The position numbers and the translations under genes were made by a program. DNA of 64,000 nt. It comes from an uncultured Pelagibacteraceae bacterium. Lineage in GTDB: Bacteria > Pseudomonadota > Alphaproteobacteria > Pelagibacterales > Pelagibacteraceae. The stretch is taken from NCBI GenBank assembly GCA_902634485.1, contig CACPKA010000002.1, forward strand, positions 17,169-81,168, given 5' to 3'. Each line of letters opens with the position of its first letter. Positions within the stretch are counted from its first letter, which is position 1. Below are positions 1 to 7,575 of the stretch, in pieces. The notes under the pieces are model-generated. The model had not been told where the DNA came from. It worked only from the letters and a program-made list of their open reading frames with translations, and did not search any database.

Positions 1-701
1 TGTTGCTCTGCACCTTTGTTACCAGATAGCATAAGAGCTAAATAATATGTGTTAGCTACAGCAATATCAGCTTCTCCAGCAGCTACCGCCATAATTTGAG
101 CTCTATCGTTTCCAGTAGATTCTCTAGCCATATTAGCAACAACTCCCTTTGCCCATTCAGCTGTAGCTTTTTTTCCATTATTTGCAATTAATGAAGCTAC
201 AAGAGATTTATTGTAAATATTACTTGATTTTCTAATTACTAATCTACCTTTCCATTTTGGATCTGCTAGACCTTCATAAGTCATTCCGGATAATTCAGCA
301 CCAGTAACTCTTTCTGGCGAGTAATAAATTATTCTTGCTCTTTTCGCTACCCCAACCCAGTGTGATGTTCTAAAGTTTTTTGGAACAGATGATTTAATTG
401 TCGCTGAAGTTAATCCACTTTGCGTCATACCTTTTGCTTGAAAAGCACCACATCTTCCAGCATCAGCTGTGATGTAAAGGTCTGCTGCAGAATCAGAACC
501 TTCTTCGATCATTCTTTTTTCTAAGGCTCCCGATTTACCGTTGATTAAATTTACTTTAATTCCAGTTGCTGCTGTAAACTTGTCGTAAAGTTCAGCATCA
601 GCTTTATAGTGTCTTGCGTTAAAAATATTTACTTCATTTGCTATTGCAAAGGTTGAAATTAACAAAGACAAAATTAAAGATAAAATAGATATTTTTTTCA
701 T
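1..701 (-). CDS. Iron(III)-type ABC transporter substrate-binding protein (partial)
   Basis: Periplasmic binding protein of the FbpA/FutA/IdiA type, expected to deliver ferric iron to an ABC permease. Only the N-terminal ~233 residues are present; the C-terminus runs off the window start. The hand translation begins with a signal peptide (MKKISILSLILSLLL...), followed by the NARHY segment where this family usually has its first iron ligands. Near the edge is NTYYLALML, which holds the tandem tyrosines typical of the iron site. The ATG at 699-701 has a good upstream GGAAG ribosome binding site. Two palindromic iron-box-like sites overlap its promoter, which supports iron rather than another substrate. 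The exact cargo is inferred. Confidence 0.85.
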   Translation of the reverse strand, partial: MKKISILSLILSLLISTFAIANEVNIFNARHYKADAELYDKFTAATGIKVNLINGKSGALEKRMIEEGSDSAADLYITADAGRCGAFQAKGMTQSGLTSATIKSSVPKNFRTSHWVGVAKRARIIYYSPERVTGAELSGMTYEGLADPKWKGRLVIRKSSNIYNKSLVASLIANNGKKATAEWAKGVVANMARESTGNDRAQIMAVAAGEADIAVANTYYLALMLSGNKGAEQ

Positions 702-723
702 ATTTTACTTCCTTTTTTTTGTT

Positions 724-752
724 ATATTAATGAAAATGAGAACTATTCTCAA
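724..752 (-). promoter_or_regulatory. Candidate sigma70 promoter of the iron-binding-protein gene
   Basis: On the minus strand a -35-like TTGAGA (747-752) is separated by 17 bases from a -10-like TAATAT (724-729). Both lie upstream of the ATG at 701. The -35 hexamer overlaps the downstream palindrome of the tandem operator. Spacing is canonical, but the assignment rests on pattern only. Confidence 0.5.
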
Positions 753-767
753 TGATAATAGTTATCA
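737..767. promoter_or_regulatory. Tandem 15-bp palindromes, putative iron-responsive (Fur/RirA-like) operator
   Basis: TGAGAACTATTCTCA (737-751) and TGATAATAGTTATCA (753-767) are each perfect 6-3-6 inverted repeats, spaced 16 bases centre to centre. Both fit TGA-N9-TCA and resemble alphaproteobacterial Fur/Mur or RirA iron boxes. The first overlaps the -35 hexamer and spacer; the second lies just upstream. That layout suits a repressor of the adjacent iron transporter gene. Which regulator binds is inference. Confidence 0.7.
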
Positions 768-792
768 ATCGCACTTTTTGTCGCAGGTTGTA

Positions 793-1686
793 TTAAAACT
801 CCCACTCAGAGATCTTACTGTAAAGAAAATTTCTAAAAGCTTGTACCCTCGCAACATTTTTTAAAGATTGGGGGTACACGAAGTGAGCTTCAGTTATTGG
901 GCCTTCGCATTTAGATGGAAGAACTTTTAACAAATTTTTTGATTGAAAAACTAAATAATCAGGCAAAGCTGCTAAACCTACTCCACTCTCTACCGCTAGC
1001 AAGAGTCCCATTACACTGTTAACTTTCATAATTGGTTTTCTTTTTTTTGAATCTTTCATGCCAATTTTTAAAGCCCAATCTGGGTTGTAAACAGGAGACG
1101 GAGCACCTTTTCCAAATGATATAAATCTATGATTATTAAGATCATTGATTGTTTTGGGCATTCCATATTTTTCAAGATACTTATTGGAGCCATAAATATG
1201 ATAGTGAATATCAATCAATTTTCTCTGTATATAATTTAATTGCTTTGGTCTTCTCATAAAGATACCGATATCTGCTTGCCTGGTACTTAAGTCTAATTCT
1301 TTATCATCAAAAATTAATTCAACTTCAATTTCAGGATTTAAAGTCATAAATTCTTGAATTCTAGGAGTAAGCCAGTGAGTACCAAAGCTTCTCACAGTTG
1401 TAATTATTATCTTTCCTGAGGGTTTATTTTTTTGGTCTCCTAAAGAAGTCTCAACCTCTTTAAGCTTGCTAATAACATCATGCGCTGTTTTGTAAACATA
1501 TTCTCCATTTTCAGTAAGTGTTAGTCCTCTAGCATGTCTTTCAAATAGTTTTACGTTTAATTCTTCCTCTAAAGACTGTATTTGTCTACTGATAGCAGAT
1601 TGACTTATGTTAAGAGTAACTGTTGCACTTGTAAAACTTCCAGCTTCAGCAACAGCATAAAAAATTTTTAGCTTATCCCAATCCAT
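793..1686 (-). CDS. LysR-family transcriptional regulator
   Basis: A 297-residue LysR-type regulator. It has an N-terminal winged helix-turn-helix (about residues 1-65, with the SQSAISRQIQSLEEEL recognition region) and a LysR substrate-binding domain (about 90-295). Length is normal for the family. Its ATG overlaps the stop codon of the upstream acuI-like gene (TAATG), so the two are probably translationally coupled. The regulator may therefore control that reductase or its pathway. LysR proteins usually regulate a divergent promoter, but no divergent target adjoins this gene. The inducer cannot be read from the sequence. Confidence 0.9.
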   Translation of the reverse strand: MDWDKLKIFYAVAEAGSFTSATVTLNISQSAISRQIQSLEEELNVKLFERHARGLTLTENGEYVYKTAHDVISKLKEVETSLGDQKNKPSGKIIITTVRSFGTHWLTPRIQEFMTLNPEIEVELIFDDKELDLSTRQADIGIFMRRPKQLNYIQRKLIDIHYHIYGSNKYLEKYGMPKTINDLNNHRFISFGKGAPSPVYNPDWALKIGMKDSKKRKPIMKVNSVMGLLLAVESGVGLAALPDYLVFQSKNLLKVLPSKCEGPITEAHFVYPQSLKNVARVQAFRNFLYSKISEWEF

Positions 1687-2690
1687 TATTTGTTTAAGTC
1701 TACTATATATCTACCAGATGTTTCGCCTTTAAGCATTTTTGGATAAACATTTAGGAGATCTTCCAAGCTAATTTCTTTAATTGATTGACCTAATAAATCA
1801 AAATTAATTAATTTTGATGCCTCTCTCCATAAAAAATCTCTTCTTTTTATAGATGTGTTAACTGAGTTAATCCCCCAAAGTTTTACTCCTCTTATAATAA
1901 AAGGCATTACACTTGTATTTAATTTTATATCCACAGCATTTCCACACGCAGCTACAATTCCAGTTTCTTTTGTTTGGGCTAAGATATTTGCTAACACTTG
2001 ACCTCCTACAGTGTCAACTGCTCCATCCCACAAACCCTTATCCAAAGGTCTTGGATCTTTCATTAATTCGCTTGTATTTATTATGTTTTTTGCACCAATA
2101 GATTTTAAATATTCTTTGTTACTTTCTTTTCCAGTAACAGCAGTCACATTACATCCAAGCTTATTTAAAACCATTACAGCTATACTTCCGACTCCACCCG
2201 ATGCACCAGTTACAATTACATTTTCAACCTTTTCACCAAGTAAAAGTTCCTCTCTTGTAGATTTTGCTGTGAAAGAACATGATAGCGCTGTAAGTCCTGC
2301 AGTGCCCAAAATCATTGCTTGTTTTGATGTTAGTTCTTTTGGTTTTTTTACTAAAAAATCTCCATTAACTTTTGCATACTGAGAAAAACCACCGTAAAAA
2401 ATTTCCCCCACTCTCCAGCCTGTTAATATTATTTCATCTCCTGGTTTAAATTTTTCACTTTGACTTTCTTCAACTTTGCCTGAAAAATCTATTCCTGGTA
2501 TATGTGGAAATTCTTTGACTAACCGTGCACCATTTTTTAATATTAAAGCATCTTTAAAATTTAATCCTGAATATTCAACTTTGACTAAAACATCTCCATG
2601 TTTTAAAAAAGTTTTATTTACAGTTTTTATTTCTCTATTAAAATTTTCGCCTTCTTGATTTATAACTAAGGCCTTGAAACTTTCTGACAT
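1686..2690 (-). CDS. acuI: Acrylyl-CoA reductase-like MDR oxidoreductase (AcuI/YhdH family)
   Basis: A 334-residue zinc-independent medium-chain dehydrogenase/reductase of the YhdH/AcuI type. An N-terminal GroES-like domain (about 30-140, with YSGLNFKDALILKNG) precedes a Rossmann domain with VTGASGGVGSIAV (about 160-172). AcuI proteins reduce acrylyl-CoA to propionyl-CoA with NADPH, a detoxification step after DMSP cleavage or in 3-hydroxypropionate metabolism. It lies 15 bases from folE and overlaps the lysR start. A DddP-like gene elsewhere in the window makes the acrylate role attractive, but YhdH-type enzymes have other possible substrates. Confidence 0.75.
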   Translation of the reverse strand: MSESFKALVINQEGENFNREIKTVNKTFLKHGDVLVKVEYSGLNFKDALILKNGARLVKEFPHIPGIDFSGKVEESQSEKFKPGDEIILTGWRVGEIFYGGFSQYAKVNGDFLVKKPKELTSKQAMILGTAGLTALSCSFTAKSTREELLLGEKVENVIVTGASGGVGSIAVMVLNKLGCNVTAVTGKESNKEYLKSIGAKNIINTSELMKDPRPLDKGLWDGAVDTVGGQVLANILAQTKETGIVAACGNAVDIKLNTSVMPFIIRGVKLWGINSVNTSIKRRDFLWREASKLINFDLLGQSIKEISLEDLLNVYPKMLKGETSGRYIVDLNK

Positions 2691-2705
2691 AAGTTAATAT
2701 AAACT

Positions 2706-3308
2706 TTATTTTGCAATAAATCTCAAGTATCTATTCTGATAACTTAAATCTTCTTTGAACTTACCTAAATAATAATTGGTAACAGTTGTGGCTTGTTCTT
2801 TTTTAATTCCCCTCATGGTCATACACTGGTGAGTTGAATCTATACTTACAGCAACTCCTTTTGCATCCAATGATTCCATTAGTGTATTTGCAATCTGCAT
2901 CGTAAGTCTTTCTTGTGTTTGAAGTCTTTTTGAAAACACCTCAACTACTCTTGCTAATTTGCTTAAACCTACAACTCTATCTTTTGGGATATAAGCTACA
3001 TGAGCAACTCCTATAATTGGTGCCATATGATGTTCGCAATGACTTTGAACTGAAATATTCTTTTGAACAACCATGTCGTCATATCCATTTACATCTCCAA
3101 AAGTTTTATTTAAAATTTCTTTAGGGTCTTCTTTGTAACCTTTAAAATATTCTTTAAAAGCTTTAACAACCCTTTTTGGTGTTTCTAACAATCCTTCTCT
3201 AGAAGGATCTTCTCCTAACCATTGTAAAATTTTTATAAATGCTTCTTCCGCCTCCTTATCTGAGACAGAGTCTATATTTTTTTGATTTTCATTTTTTACT
3301 AATTTCAT
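2706..3308 (-). CDS. folE: GTP cyclohydrolase I
   Basis: A 200-residue FolE that converts GTP to 7,8-dihydroneopterin triphosphate, the first step of tetrahydrofolate synthesis. The zinc-binding CEHHMAP motif is near residue 90 and the HQCMTMRG motif near residue 160; both are family signatures, and length is normal. It is divergent from hisI across about 78 bases that must hold both promoters. Folate supply suits this neighbourhood of THF-dependent one-carbon enzymes, although folE is a general housekeeping gene. Confidence 0.95.
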   Translation of the reverse strand: MKLVKNENQKNIDSVSDKEAEEAFIKILQWLGEDPSREGLLETPKRVVKAFKEYFKGYKEDPKEILNKTFGDVNGYDDMVVQKNISVQSHCEHHMAPIIGVAHVAYIPKDRVVGLSKLARVVEVFSKRLQTQERLTMQIANTLMESLDAKGVAVSIDSTHQCMTMRGIKKEQATTVTNYYLGKFKEDLSYQNRYLRFIAK

Positions 3309-3386
3309 GCCGTGCTTTTATATATATAAATCGTTATTTTTAAAATATTTATTATAATCATATATATGTTACATAATTACACATGT

Positions 3387-3854
3387 ATGTTTAAAAAAAG
3401 AGAAAATATAGCTGATATAGAAGAAGGTGCTTTATTATCACCAAAATTTGATAATGATGGGCTAATACCAGTTGTGACAATGTGTCAAAAAACTAAAGAA
3501 ATTTTAATGCATGGATATATGAATGTCGAAGCATTAAGACTAACTATTGAAACAAAAGAAGCTCATTACTGGAGTAGATCTAGAAATGAAATATGGCACA
3601 AAGGAAAAACTAGTGGTTTTGTCCAAAAAGTTAAAGAAATTAGAATAGATGATGATCAAGATTCTTTATGGTTAACTGTAGATATCGGAGAAGGATCAAG
3701 TTGTCACGTGGGTTATAGATCTTGTTTTTATAGATCAGTACCACTTGGAAAAATTGATAACGCTAGAAATATAAAAATGAAGTTTGAAGAAAAAGAAAAA
3801 AAATTTGATCCTGAAGAAGTTTATAAAGGACATTCTAATCCTACAAAAATTTGA
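3387..3854 (+). CDS. hisI: Phosphoribosyl-AMP cyclohydrolase
   Basis: Histidine biosynthesis enzyme that opens the ring of PR-AMP to ProFAR. The core motifs HYWSRSRNEIWHKG and SCHVGYRSCFYR are present, with the cysteine/histidine zinc ligands expected of HisI. It is the stand-alone cyclohydrolase with no HisE domain. The ORF could begin at 3366 (seven more residues), but the ATG at 3387 gives MFKKRENI, a more natural family N-terminus; neither has a clear Shine-Dalgarno. Its TGA overlaps the next ATG (TGATG). Confidence 0.93.
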   Translation: MFKKRENIADIEEGALLSPKFDNDGLIPVVTMCQKTKEILMHGYMNVEALRLTIETKEAHYWSRSRNEIWHKGKTSGFVQKVKEIRIDDDQDSLWLTVDIGEGSSCHVGYRSCFYRSVPLGKIDNARNIKMKFEEKEKKFDPEEVYKGHSNPTKI

Positions 3855-4228
3855 TGTCTGAAAAACAAAAAAATGTCTTAGGAGAAGAGTTAGAAGAATG
3901 TTCTAAAGATCCTTTAACAGGTTGGTTTAGAGACGGTTGTTGTAATACAGATGAAAATGATCATGGATTACATACAGTTTGTGTAAAAGTAAATAATGAA
4001 TTTTTGGAATGGTGTAAGGAAGCAGGTAATGATTTAATAACGCCTCACCCTGAATTTGGATTTCCAGGACTTAAGGATGGAGATAATTGGTGTGTATGCG
4101 CAGGATGGGTTGCTAGAGCAATTGATGCTGGCAAAGGATGTTCTGTTTATTTAAAAAAAACTCACGAAAATACTCTTAAAGTTGTTCCTATAGAAAAATT
4201 AAAAAAATTAGCTATAGATCTTTCTTAA
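3854..4228 (+). CDS. DUF2237 family protein
   Basis: A 124-residue cytosolic protein of the conserved DUF2237 family; I know of no established function. The segment around DPLTGWFRDGCCNT and the paired tryptophan/cysteine stretch DNWCVCAGWVARA are typical of the family. The ORF track starts at a TTG (3851), but the ATG at 3854 overlaps the hisI stop and is preferred. It is co-transcribed with hisI. Its stop abuts the stop of the convergent etfQO gene with no gap (TAATTA). Confidence 0.85.
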   Translation: MSEKQKNVLGEELEECSKDPLTGWFRDGCCNTDENDHGLHTVCVKVNNEFLEWCKEAGNDLITPHPEFGFPGLKDGDNWCVCAGWVARAIDAGKGCSVYLKKTHENTLKVVPIEKLKKLAIDLS

Positions 4229-5848
4229 TTACATATTGCCGTATTTAGGACCTCCTCCTCCTTCAGGAGTAACCCAATTAATATTTTGTGAAGGTTCTTT
4301 AATATCACAAGTTTTGCAGTGAATACAATTTTGAGAATTAATTACAAACTTTTTTAAATTATTTTCTACCTGAATTTCATAAACTCCTACAGGGCAATAT
4401 CTTTGCGCAGGTTCATCAAATTTTTCAAGTGTATAACTTATAGGTAGATTGTGATCTTTTAATTTTAAATGTACAGGTTGATTATCGGTATGGTTAGTTC
4501 CAGTAAGATATACTGAACTAGTTTTATCAAAAGTTATAATATTGTCTGGTTTTGGATATTCTATTTTAGGCATTTCATTTGAAGGTTTTAAAGATTCATG
4601 ATCAGCATGTTTGTGTTTAAGGGTAAATGGTAATTTTCCTCTAAATAAAATTTGATCTATGCCTGTAAAAATTATTCCTAATATTAAACCCCAGTTAAAA
4701 CTTGGTTTGACATTTCTTGCAGCGTATAGCTCTTTATAAACCCAGCTTTTTTTAAATTTATCCTCATAAGAAGATAAACTTTTATTTTCTTTTAAATTTT
4801 CAATTATTGTTTCAGCAGCTATCATTCCACTTTTCATTGCAGTATGGGACCCTTTAATTTTCGGCATATTTAATGTACCTGCATCACAACCAACTAATAA
4901 TGCACCCGGCATATACATTTTTGGCAAACTTTGTAAACCTCCTTCTATAAGAGCTCTAGCTCCGTAAGAAATTCTTTTTCCACCTTCAATCATTTTTTTA
5001 ATTGCTGGATGAGTTTTAAATCTTTGAAACTCGTCAAATGGTGACAGATGAGGATTTTTATAATCTAAACCTATTACATAGCCTAAAAAAACCTGCTTAT
5101 TTTCTGCATGATAAATAAAGCTTCCTCCATAAGTATTATTATCTAATGGCCAACCCACCGTATGCATTGCCAGTCCTTCTTCATGTTTTTCATCATTAAT
5201 TTCCCATATTTCTTTAAAACCTATTCCGTATTGCTGAGGATCTTTTGCTTTGTTTAATTCAAATTTATTTATCAGCTGTTTTCCTAAATGCCCTCTACAT
5301 CCTTCTGCAAATACAGTTACTTTCGCATGCAATTCCATGCCTGGTTCAAAACTATCTTTCTTATTTCCTTCTTTATCTAAACCCATATCTTGAGTTGCAA
5401 CTCCTTTAACTGAACCATCTTCGTTATATAAAATTTCACTTGCAGGAAAACCTGGAAATATTTCTACACCTAGACTTTCAGCCTGTTCAGCTAACCATCT
5501 GCATAAATTGGCTAAACTAATTATATAGTTTTTATGATTTTGCTGAACTTTAGGAAGTAACCAAGTGGGCCAACTCAATGATTTTGTTTTTCCTAAAAAA
5601 AGAAATTTTTCTTTAGTAATTTTAGTTTTAATTGGAGCATTTAATTCTTTCCAGTTAGGAATTAATTCATCTAAGGCTTTTGTTTCAAAAACATTGCCTG
5701 ACAATATATGTGCACCTACTTCAGATGCTTTTTCTAGAAGGCAGACATTAATATCTCGATTCAACTGTTTTAACTTAATAGCAGTTGAAAGACCTGATGG
5801 TCCGCCCCCTACGATGACTACATCGTATTCCATCACTTCTCTGGACAT
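4229..5848 (-). CDS. Electron transfer flavoprotein-ubiquinone oxidoreductase
   Basis: A 539-residue ETF-QO that passes electrons from reduced ETF to the ubiquinone pool at the inner membrane. The N-terminal FAD motif VIVGGGPSGLS is at about residues 10-20. A C-terminal 4Fe-4S segment has CIHCKTCDIK preceded by an upstream CPVGVYE cysteine, ending in the characteristic GGGGPKYGNM. Length matches the family. It is the last gene of the block DMGDH-etfB-etfA-etfQO, so it completes the route from methylamine-type dehydrogenases to the respiratory chain. Confidence 0.95.
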   Translation of the reverse strand: MSREVMEYDVVIVGGGPSGLSTAIKLKQLNRDINVCLLEKASEVGAHILSGNVFETKALDELIPNWKELNAPIKTKITKEKFLFLGKTKSLSWPTWLLPKVQQNHKNYIISLANLCRWLAEQAESLGVEIFPGFPASEILYNEDGSVKGVATQDMGLDKEGNKKDSFEPGMELHAKVTVFAEGCRGHLGKQLINKFELNKAKDPQQYGIGFKEIWEINDEKHEEGLAMHTVGWPLDNNTYGGSFIYHAENKQVFLGYVIGLDYKNPHLSPFDEFQRFKTHPAIKKMIEGGKRISYGARALIEGGLQSLPKMYMPGALLVGCDAGTLNMPKIKGSHTAMKSGMIAAETIIENLKENKSLSSYEDKFKKSWVYKELYAARNVKPSFNWGLILGIIFTGIDQILFRGKLPFTLKHKHADHESLKPSNEMPKIEYPKPDNIITFDKTSSVYLTGTNHTDNQPVHLKLKDHNLPISYTLEKFDEPAQRYCPVGVYEIQVENNLKKFVINSQNCIHCKTCDIKEPSQNINWVTPEGGGGPKYGNM

Positions 5849-5872
5849 AATATTATTTTTTTACAGTATTTG

Positions 5873-6826
5873 TTATTTTTGTATAGTGTTTAATTTGTTC
5901 AATTCTTCTAAAAATTGGGGAAGAGCTTCAAACAAATCAGCTTCTAAGCCATAATCTGCAACGCTAAAAATTGGTGCTTCACCATCTTTGTTAATAGCGA
6001 CAATAATTTTGCTTTCTTTCATTCCTGCTAAATGCTGAATAGCTCCTGAAATTCCAACAGCAATATATAAATCTGGGACAACAACCTTTCCTGTTTGTCC
6101 CACTTGATGATCATTAGTTATATACCCCGCATCAACAGCTGCTCGTGATGCTCCAATTGCAGCATTTAGTTTATCTGCAATGGCAGTAATTAATTTAAAA
6201 TTGTCTCCACTGCCCATTCCTCTACCTCCAGAAATTACAACTCTAGCAGTTCCAAGCTCAGGTCTATCTGATTTAACTTCTTCTCTTTTTATAAACTTAG
6301 TTAAATCTGAAGTTTCACCTTTTTCAACTTTTACAATTTCAGCGGAACCTCCGCTTGTTGCCGCTGGATCAAAAGATGTTGGTCTAATCGTTATACATTT
6401 TTTTGTATCTGTGCTTTTTACAGTAGCAAATGCATTTCCTGCATAAATGGGTCTTAAAAAAGTATCTGTTGAAATTACTTGAATTATATCACTCACTTGA
6501 GATGTATCTAATAGAGCTGCAATTCTTGGCATTAGATTTTTACCAAATGTATTAGCTGAACAAACAATATGTGAATAATTGTCAGAATTTTTTATTACAG
6601 CTGGTGTAAAATTCTCAGCTAAATAATTTTCATAAATTGCATCATCAACTAGGATTATTTTTTTTACATTAGGTACTTCAGAAATAGATTTTGCTACTGA
6701 TTCACATAAATGTCCAATTACTAGAACATGTAAATCTTGATCAATCTGAGATGCAGCTGTAATCGCATTTAAAGTAAATGGTTTAACCTCTTTGTTGTTA
6801 TGTTCTGCTATTAAAAGTACTGACAT
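5873..6826 (-). CDS. etfA: Electron transfer flavoprotein alpha subunit
   Basis: A 317-residue ETF alpha. The C-terminal FAD-binding region holds SGGRGMGSGDNF, GASRAAVDAG and HQVGQTGKVV in the expected order (about residues 199-262). It pairs with EtfB to accept electrons from flavin dehydrogenases such as the adjacent dimethylglycine/sarcosine dehydrogenase. Its start overlaps the etfB stop by one base, consistent with coupled synthesis of the heterodimer. Confidence 0.95.
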   Translation of the reverse strand: MSVLLIAEHNNKEVKPFTLNAITAASQIDQDLHVLVIGHLCESVAKSISEVPNVKKIILVDDAIYENYLAENFTPAVIKNSDNYSHIVCSANTFGKNLMPRIAALLDTSQVSDIIQVISTDTFLRPIYAGNAFATVKSTDTKKCITIRPTSFDPAATSGGSAEIVKVEKGETSDLTKFIKREEVKSDRPELGTARVVISGGRGMGSGDNFKLITAIADKLNAAIGASRAAVDAGYITNDHQVGQTGKVVVPDLYIAVGISGAIQHLAGMKESKIIVAINKDGEAPIFSVADYGLEADLFEALPQFLEELNKLNTIQK

Positions 6827-7575
6827 TATATTACTTTTGCCTCATTTTTTAATTTTTGAACTAACTCTTCAACACTTGCAACCTTAATACCCGCTTTTCT
6901 CTTTGGTGGTTCTTCGACTTTAATTTGTTCTATTCTTGGTTTTGTATCAACTCCTAAATCAGAGGCATTAATTTGTTCTAAGGGTTTTTTCTTTGCCTTC
7001 ATTATGTTTGGTAATGAAGCATATCTTGGTTCATTTAATCTTAGATCGCATGTTACTATTGAAGGTATATTTGTCTCAATAGTCTCTAAACCTTCGTCAA
7101 CCTCTCTTGTAACTTCTAAAGATTTTTCTTTAACTTCTATTTTTGATGCAAATGTTGCTTGAGGCCAGTTAAGTAATGCTGCTAGCATTTGACCAGTTTG
7201 ATTACAATCATCATCTATAGCTTGTTTTCCCATAAAAACTAAATCTGGTTTTTCTTTTTCCACAATTTTTAGTAAAATTTTTGAAACTGCTAAAGGTTCA
7301 ATTATTCCTTCTACCTTTACATGAATTCCTCTATCGGCTCCTACAGCTAAAGCTTTTCTTACAGTTTCTTGTGCTTTATCTTCTCCAATTGTAACTGCAA
7401 CCACTTCTTTGGCTTTGCCAGATTCTTTTATTTTAACAGCTTCTTCAATTGCATTATCATCTGGAGGATTGGTTGACATTTTAACATTGTCAGTAACAAC
7501 ACCTGTATTATCCTCTTTAACTCTAATTTGAACGTTGTAATCAATTACTCTTTTTACTGCTACTAATATTTTCAT
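6826..7575 (-). CDS. etfB: Electron transfer flavoprotein beta subunit
   Basis: A 249-residue ETF beta, the AMP-binding partner of EtfA. It has the typical [14 protein letters not shown] start, the [20 protein letters not shown] signature (about residues 115-135) and the C-terminal helix that docks on the alpha subunit. It overlaps by one base with both the upstream dehydrogenase gene and downstream etfA. That arrangement ties this ETF to dimethylglycine/sarcosine oxidation rather than only to fatty-acid oxidation. Confidence 0.95.
   Translation of the reverse strand: MKILVAVKRVIDYNVQIRVKEDNTGVVTDNVKMSTNPPDDNAIEEAVKIKESGKAKEVVAVTIGEDKAQETVRKALAVGADRGIHVKVEGIIEPLAVSKILLKIVEKEKPDLVFMGKQAIDDDCNQTGQMLAALLNWPQATFASKIEVKEKSLEVTREVDEGLETIETNIPSIVTCDLRLNEPRYASLPNIMKAKKKPLEQINASDLGVDTKPRIEQIKVEEPPKRKAGIKVASVEELVQKLKNEAKVI

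Noticed and set aside
2011-2382. Plus-strand ORF of 123 residues opposite the acuI-like gene (and similar antisense ORFs such as 18377-18712, 5565-5954 and 6180-6446).
   Set aside because: They lie fully antisense to well-supported genes, have no recognisable motif and reflect the AT-rich codon pattern of the opposite strand.
2690-2705. Short inverted repeat AAGTT...AACTT between folE and the acuI-like gene.
   Set aside because: Five A/T-rich base pairs in AT-rich DNA occur often by chance, and there is no G:C-rich stem or T-run.
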